Below are positions 5,981 through 8,270 of a stretch of DNA of 8,270 nt, one piece after another. Both the position numbers and the translations under genes were made by a program. Within the stretch, counting starts at the first letter, position 1, and each line of letters opens with the position of its first letter. The stretch is from Thermoplasmata archaeon (GTDB lineage: Archaea > Thermoplasmatota > Thermoplasmata > Thermoplasmatales > Thermoplasmataceae), in assembly GCA_021819225.1 (NCBI GenBank), contig JAKARU010000030.1:1-8270 (forward strand). Reading direction: 5' to 3'. The notes under the pieces were generated by a model. It worked only from the letters and a program-made list of their open reading frames with translations, had not been told where the DNA came from and did not search any database.

Positions 5981-7525
5981 ATGAAGAATAAAGAATTGAC
6001 AGGTTCTTCAAAATATCTGAATATTACAATGGAAAAGTCTCACGGCATTGTTTACACCTCCGAATGGGTGATTAATTTTATATTAGATAGTGTGGGGTAT
6101 ATAAATAATTTAGAAAATAAGACCATAATAGACCCTTCGTGTGGCGATGGGAATTTCATGGCAGTAATACTGGATAGGTTACTCAGGTACCTTGAAAGGG
6201 AGAATTTCTCACTTGATGATAAGAAGAAAATCATAATGAGGAATATATATGGCATAGACACCGATAGAGCCGCACTGGAAAAATGCGTAGATAAACTTCA
6301 CATGATGCTTCTAAAGCATAATATAAGAGACAGGGTGAATTTCAACCTGTATAACAGAAATGCCCTTGATGTCGAAATGAACAGGAATTTATTTAATAAC
6401 TTTGATTTTGTTGTAGGTAATCCGCCTTACATCAGAATTCAAAATATAGATAAACAGACAAGAACCTACATCCAGAATAATTATCCACTCTCTGCTTCGG
6501 GTTCTACTGACATATACCTGGCCTTTTTTCAAATGGGTGAAAATTTATTGAACAAAACCGGAATTCTTGGCTTTATAACACCGAACACTTTTTTTTACAG
6601 CAATGCTGCCAGATTATTCAGAAAGCATCTGAAAGAGGATAGAGCAATTATCAAGATTATCGATTTTAATGAAAAACAGTTATTTGAGGGCATTACAACT
6701 TATAGTGCGATAACCATAATCGGTAAGAATCGAAATAATACTTATTTTTCGTACTTTTCCTATGATAATGAGCTGAGATTCGTTGACGACATCCCATTTG
6801 CAATTCTTAATGACAATAGATGGGTACTGGATAAAGTGAGCATACTGCAGAGGATTGGTGAAATTGAGAACCATGGAGAAAAATTGGGAAAAATTGCAGA
6901 AATTCATGTAGGTATAGCCACCCTGGCTGATGACTTTTACATTTTCAATGATGTTATGTTCGATGAGAATAAAGCAGTGATCAGGCTAAAGAACAATAAG
7001 AAATATGAAATAGAACGAGAGATCCTCAAGCCAATAGTGAAAGTTTCAACGTTAAAGAATCCAGATGACAGCCAGAACCGGTTTGTTATATTCCCATACA
7101 AGCTAATTCATGATAAATATACGCCAATTGAGGAAAGTGAACTTCAAACGCGATATCCACGAACTTACAGTTATTTCTTATCTATCAAAGAACGACTCGA
7201 GTTAAGAGACAGGGGTGAAAAGATATCGCCATGGTACGCTTTTGGCAGGACACAGAGCCTGAATACATCCTTTGGAAAAAAGATTTTGGTCTCACCAATC
7301 GGGAATAGCCCAAGATTCATGGTGTGGAATAAACCTGATTTTACATTCTACGCAGGCTACTGTATAAAATTTAATGGAAATTGTGAGGCCCTGGCACAAC
7401 AGTTGAATTCAGAAGACATGAAATTTTATATCGAACATACAAGCAGGTTATACAGGGGCGGGTACAGATCTTATTCTAAGTCTTTTATTGAAAATTTTGG
7501 TATCAATGTCTCTATGCTTAATTGA
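5981..7525 (+). CDS. Adenine-specific DNA methyltransferase, TaqI/Eco57I type
   Basis: A 514-residue N6-adenine DNA methyltransferase of the gamma class, in which motif X comes first. Motif X is G-I-V-Y-T (22-26), the SAM-binding motif I is D-P-S-C-G-D-G-N-F (51-59), motif II lies around I-Y-G-I-D-T-D (89-95), the catalytic motif IV is N-P-P-Y (147-150), and G-F-I-T-P-N-T-F (197-204) follows. From about residue 300 comes a TaqI-like target-recognition region: V-G-I-A-T-L-A-D-D-F-Y (310-320), G-R-T-Q-S-L (422-427) and a typical closing S-F-I-E-N-F (501-506). All catalytic residues are present. There is no nuclease domain at the N-terminus as in type IIG enzymes, and no separate nuclease in the window, so it is either a solitary methyltransferase or one whose partner has been lost. 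The ATG at 5981 is fixed by AAGGAGGT. It is clearly more AT-rich than ileS, a sign of horizontal acquisition. The target sequence cannot be read from the protein. Confidence 0.9.
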   Translation: MKNKELTGSSKYLNITMEKSHGIVYTSEWVINFILDSVGYINNLENKTIIDPSCGDGNFMAVILDRLLRYLERENFSLDDKKKIIMRNIYGIDTDRAALEKCVDKLHMMLLKHNIRDRVNFNLYNRNALDVEMNRNLFNNFDFVVGNPPYIRIQNIDKQTRTYIQNNYPLSASGSTDIYLAFFQMGENLLNKTGILGFITPNTFFYSNAARLFRKHLKEDRAIIKIIDFNEKQLFEGITTYSAITIIGKNRNNTYFSYFSYDNELRFVDDIPFAILNDNRWVLDKVSILQRIGEIENHGEKLGKIAEIHVGIATLADDFYIFNDVMFDENKAVIRLKNNKKYEIEREILKPIVKVSTLKNPDDSQNRFVIFPYKLIHDKYTPIEESELQTRYPRTYSYFLSIKERLELRDRGEKISPWYAFGRTQSLNTSFGKKILVSPIGNSPRFMVWNKPDFTFYAGYCIKFNGNCEALAQQLNSEDMKFYIEHTSRLYRGGYRSYSKSFIENFGINVSMLN

Positions 7526-7607
7526 AGACAAGTAATGACCAAAATGTATTGTACCAACCAATGTTTAGTATGGAGTTACCCGGATTAACATCCAAATTGT
7601 ATTCTGA

Positions 7608-7619
7608 ATATTTAAATAT
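7608..7619 (+). promoter_or_regulatory. Palindromic TATA-like element
   Basis: ATATTTAAATAT is a perfect 12-base palindrome that would be a strong archaeal TATA box in either direction. A rightward start near 7638 would leave the good binding site at 7626-7632 outside the transcript. No convincing gene follows it, so its role is open. Confidence 0.25.
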
Positions 7620-7931
7620 GATAAAAGGAGGGAACATATTGATTTTCTTTACTGCTCTTTGGAATGAATGATGCCGGAAATGACTTATATTTTATAATAA
7701 TATTTTTTAGAAATGCCTATGGAAATCATGAATAAATCAGTAGTATCCCAAAAAAACCGAAGTGAATCCCGATACAGTATGCATCAGGCCACTTAAACTG
7801 GATCAAAATGGAGACTGGCATGGCAGGAATCGTTCGGATTCTAAGTAAGTTGACAAAGGATCAGAATGATGATCAGAAGAAAACAATGGACATCATATCA
7901 AATCTTCATGCATATTTAAAAGATATATATC

Positions 7932-7936
7932 AAAAA
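7932..7936 (-). terminator. Short T tract after the tRNA
   Basis: Reading the minus strand, five T follow the mature tRNA 3' end by 17 bases. This is enough for archaeal RNA polymerase to end a tRNA transcript, but a weak signal alone. Confidence 0.3.
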
Positions 7937-7953
7937 CAGAACGCAATAGAGGA

Positions 7954-8027
7954 TGGGGCTGATCGGATTCGAACCAATGACCACCTGGTTATGAGCCAGG
8001 CGCTCTACCTAGCTAAGCTACAACCCC
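7954..8027 (-). tRNA. tRNA with CAT anticodon: elongator tRNA-Met (tRNA-Ile2 not excluded)
   Basis: A 74-base tRNA folds fully on the minus strand. The acceptor stem is GGGGTTG with CAGCCCC (one T-G pair at 5-68) and discriminator A73, and no CCA is encoded. The D arm is GCTT/GAGC with GG at 18-19. The anticodon arm is CCTGG, CTCATAA, CCAGG with anticodon CAT at 34-36. The variable loop is TGGTC, and the T arm is ATTGG, TTCGAAT, CCGAT. There is no intron. G1-C72 and the lack of three G-C pairs in the anticodon stem exclude the archaeal initiator (A1-U72). Whether it carries Met, or Ile after C34 is changed to agmatidine, cannot be decided from the sequence alone. G15 and C48 are present, so it is a potential archaeosine substrate. 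Confidence 0.95.
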
Positions 8028-8052
8028 ATTGAATTCAGCGATGTCAAAATTT

Positions 8053-8065
8053 CACTTAAACTTTT
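8053..8065 (-). promoter_or_regulatory. TATA-like box of the tRNA gene
   Basis: On the minus strand AAAAGTTTAAGTG is centred about 31 bases before tRNA position 1, which gives a transcript start about five bases ahead of the mature end, the usual archaeal tRNA layout. The core AGTTTAAGTG occurs a second time at 7799-7790. Confidence 0.45.
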
Positions 8066-8102
8066 CCAATAGTGTAAATGATTTTTACCTGATTTACCTT
8101 GA

Positions 8103-8270
8103 TTACTTCCTTCTTAGGCTGCTATACTTCCGAATGTACATACCCAGCCAAACAATCATTGCAGCTGACCAGCTTGATAGAAAAATCATATTTTCAGTTC
8201 TATTGCCCGGGTGTTCAGCAAAAATAAATATAAATAGGAGAAGTAATGAAAATGAAAGTGAAAGATCGGA
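8103..8270 (-). CDS. C-terminal end of an unidentified small membrane protein
   Basis: On the minus strand a frame is open from the right edge (8270) to a TAA at 8105-8103, giving the last 55 residues of a protein whose start lies outside the window. It holds two hydrophobic stretches: S-L-L-L-L-F-I-F-I-F-A (8-18), then a short polar loop (E-H-P-G-N-R-T-E-N), then M-I-F-L-S-S-W-S-A-A-M-I-V-W-L-G (28-43), ending in a basic tail R-K-Y-S-S-L-R-R-K. This is the pattern of a membrane protein ending with a cytoplasmic basic tail. The family cannot be named from this piece. It runs in the same direction as the tRNA gene and ends about 75 bases before it. Confidence 0.55.
   Translation of the reverse strand, partial: SDLSLSFSLLLLFIFIFAEHPGNRTENMIFLSSWSAAMIVWLGMYIRKYSSLRRK

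Larger units (their letters stand above)
7526..7953 (+). other. AT-rich stretch of about 430 bases without a recognisable gene
   Basis: Between the methyltransferase stop and the 3' end of the tRNA I see only fragments. There is a perfect palindrome ATATTTAAATAT (7608-7619), a good binding site AGGAGGG (7626-7632) followed only by a 10-codon TTG frame (7639-7671), a 23-codon ATG frame (7664-7735), and AT-rich runs near 7684-7711 ending in six T. A frame open from 7766 (ATG at 7808) encodes about 48 hydrophilic, helix-prone residues and then runs into the antisense of the tRNA, so it has no natural end. This could be the remains of an inserted element or a regulatory region, or hold an unrecognised small RNA. 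Confidence 0.5.

Noticed and set aside
7740..7800. Possible C/D box small RNA on the minus strand (TGATGC near the start, CTGA further on).
   Set aside because: The C box is imperfect, the internal D' and C' boxes are missing, and no guide complementarity can be shown by eye.
7834..7970. Eight-base repeat TCGGATTC at 7834-7841 and in the tRNA T arm (7963-7970), as a possible att core.
   Set aside because: Eight bases is too short to separate from chance, the match does not extend on either side, and no integrase gene is present.
7808..8032. 74-codon plus-strand frame METGMAGIVRILSKL...
   Set aside because: Its last 25 or so codons (R-I-R-T-N-D-H-L-V) are the familiar false translation of the reverse complement of a tRNA. 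The first 48 codons might be a remnant of something, noted under the gene-poor gap, but there is no binding site and no proper end.

Overview
The window looks like a chromosomal piece of an archaeon, most likely of the Thermoplasmata (Ferroplasma/Cuniculiplasma/Thermoplasma-like). The evidence is an archaeal/eukaryote-type isoleucyl-tRNA synthetase, a member of the radical SAM family that makes archaeosine (a tRNA modification found almost only in archaea), a tRNA gene without encoded CCA, TATA-box-like promoters about 30 bases ahead of starts with little or no leader, and T-rich rather than hairpin terminators. The lineage is an inference; no 16S or other marker is present.

Layout: 1-100 holds the start of a minus-strand transcription unit (a possible Asp-rich micropeptide followed by a cut-off gene). 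293-625 encodes a small stand-alone Rieske [2Fe-2S] protein with its own promoter and T-rich terminator. 708-2711 is a two-gene operon: an archaeosine-forming radical SAM enzyme (RaSEA) whose stop codon directly abuts the start codon of thiL (thiamine-monophosphate kinase). thiL converges on ileS (5774-2715, minus), with only 3 bases between the two stop codons. After ileS the character changes: a visibly more AT-rich, solitary TaqI/Eco57I-type adenine DNA methyltransferase (5981-7525), preceded by a mini-ORF that ends 2 bases before it, then about 430 bases without a recognisable gene. At the right end come a minus-strand CAT-anticodon tRNA (8027-7954) and the 3' end of a small membrane protein gene running off the edge.

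Functionally, the left and centre are translation and cofactor housekeeping: IleRS charges tRNA, RaSEA completes archaeosine at tRNA position 15 (the tRNA in this window has the G15 and C48 that this modification needs), and ThiL completes thiamine diphosphate. The Rieske protein is a soluble electron carrier without a partner gene here. The methyltransferase and the empty stretch next to the tRNA 3' end look like an accessory insertion between housekeeping genes. I found no complete new multi-gene system. The leads best worth a second look are the mini-ORF joined to the methyltransferase, the altered Rieske cluster box, and the RaSEA C-terminus without cysteines.
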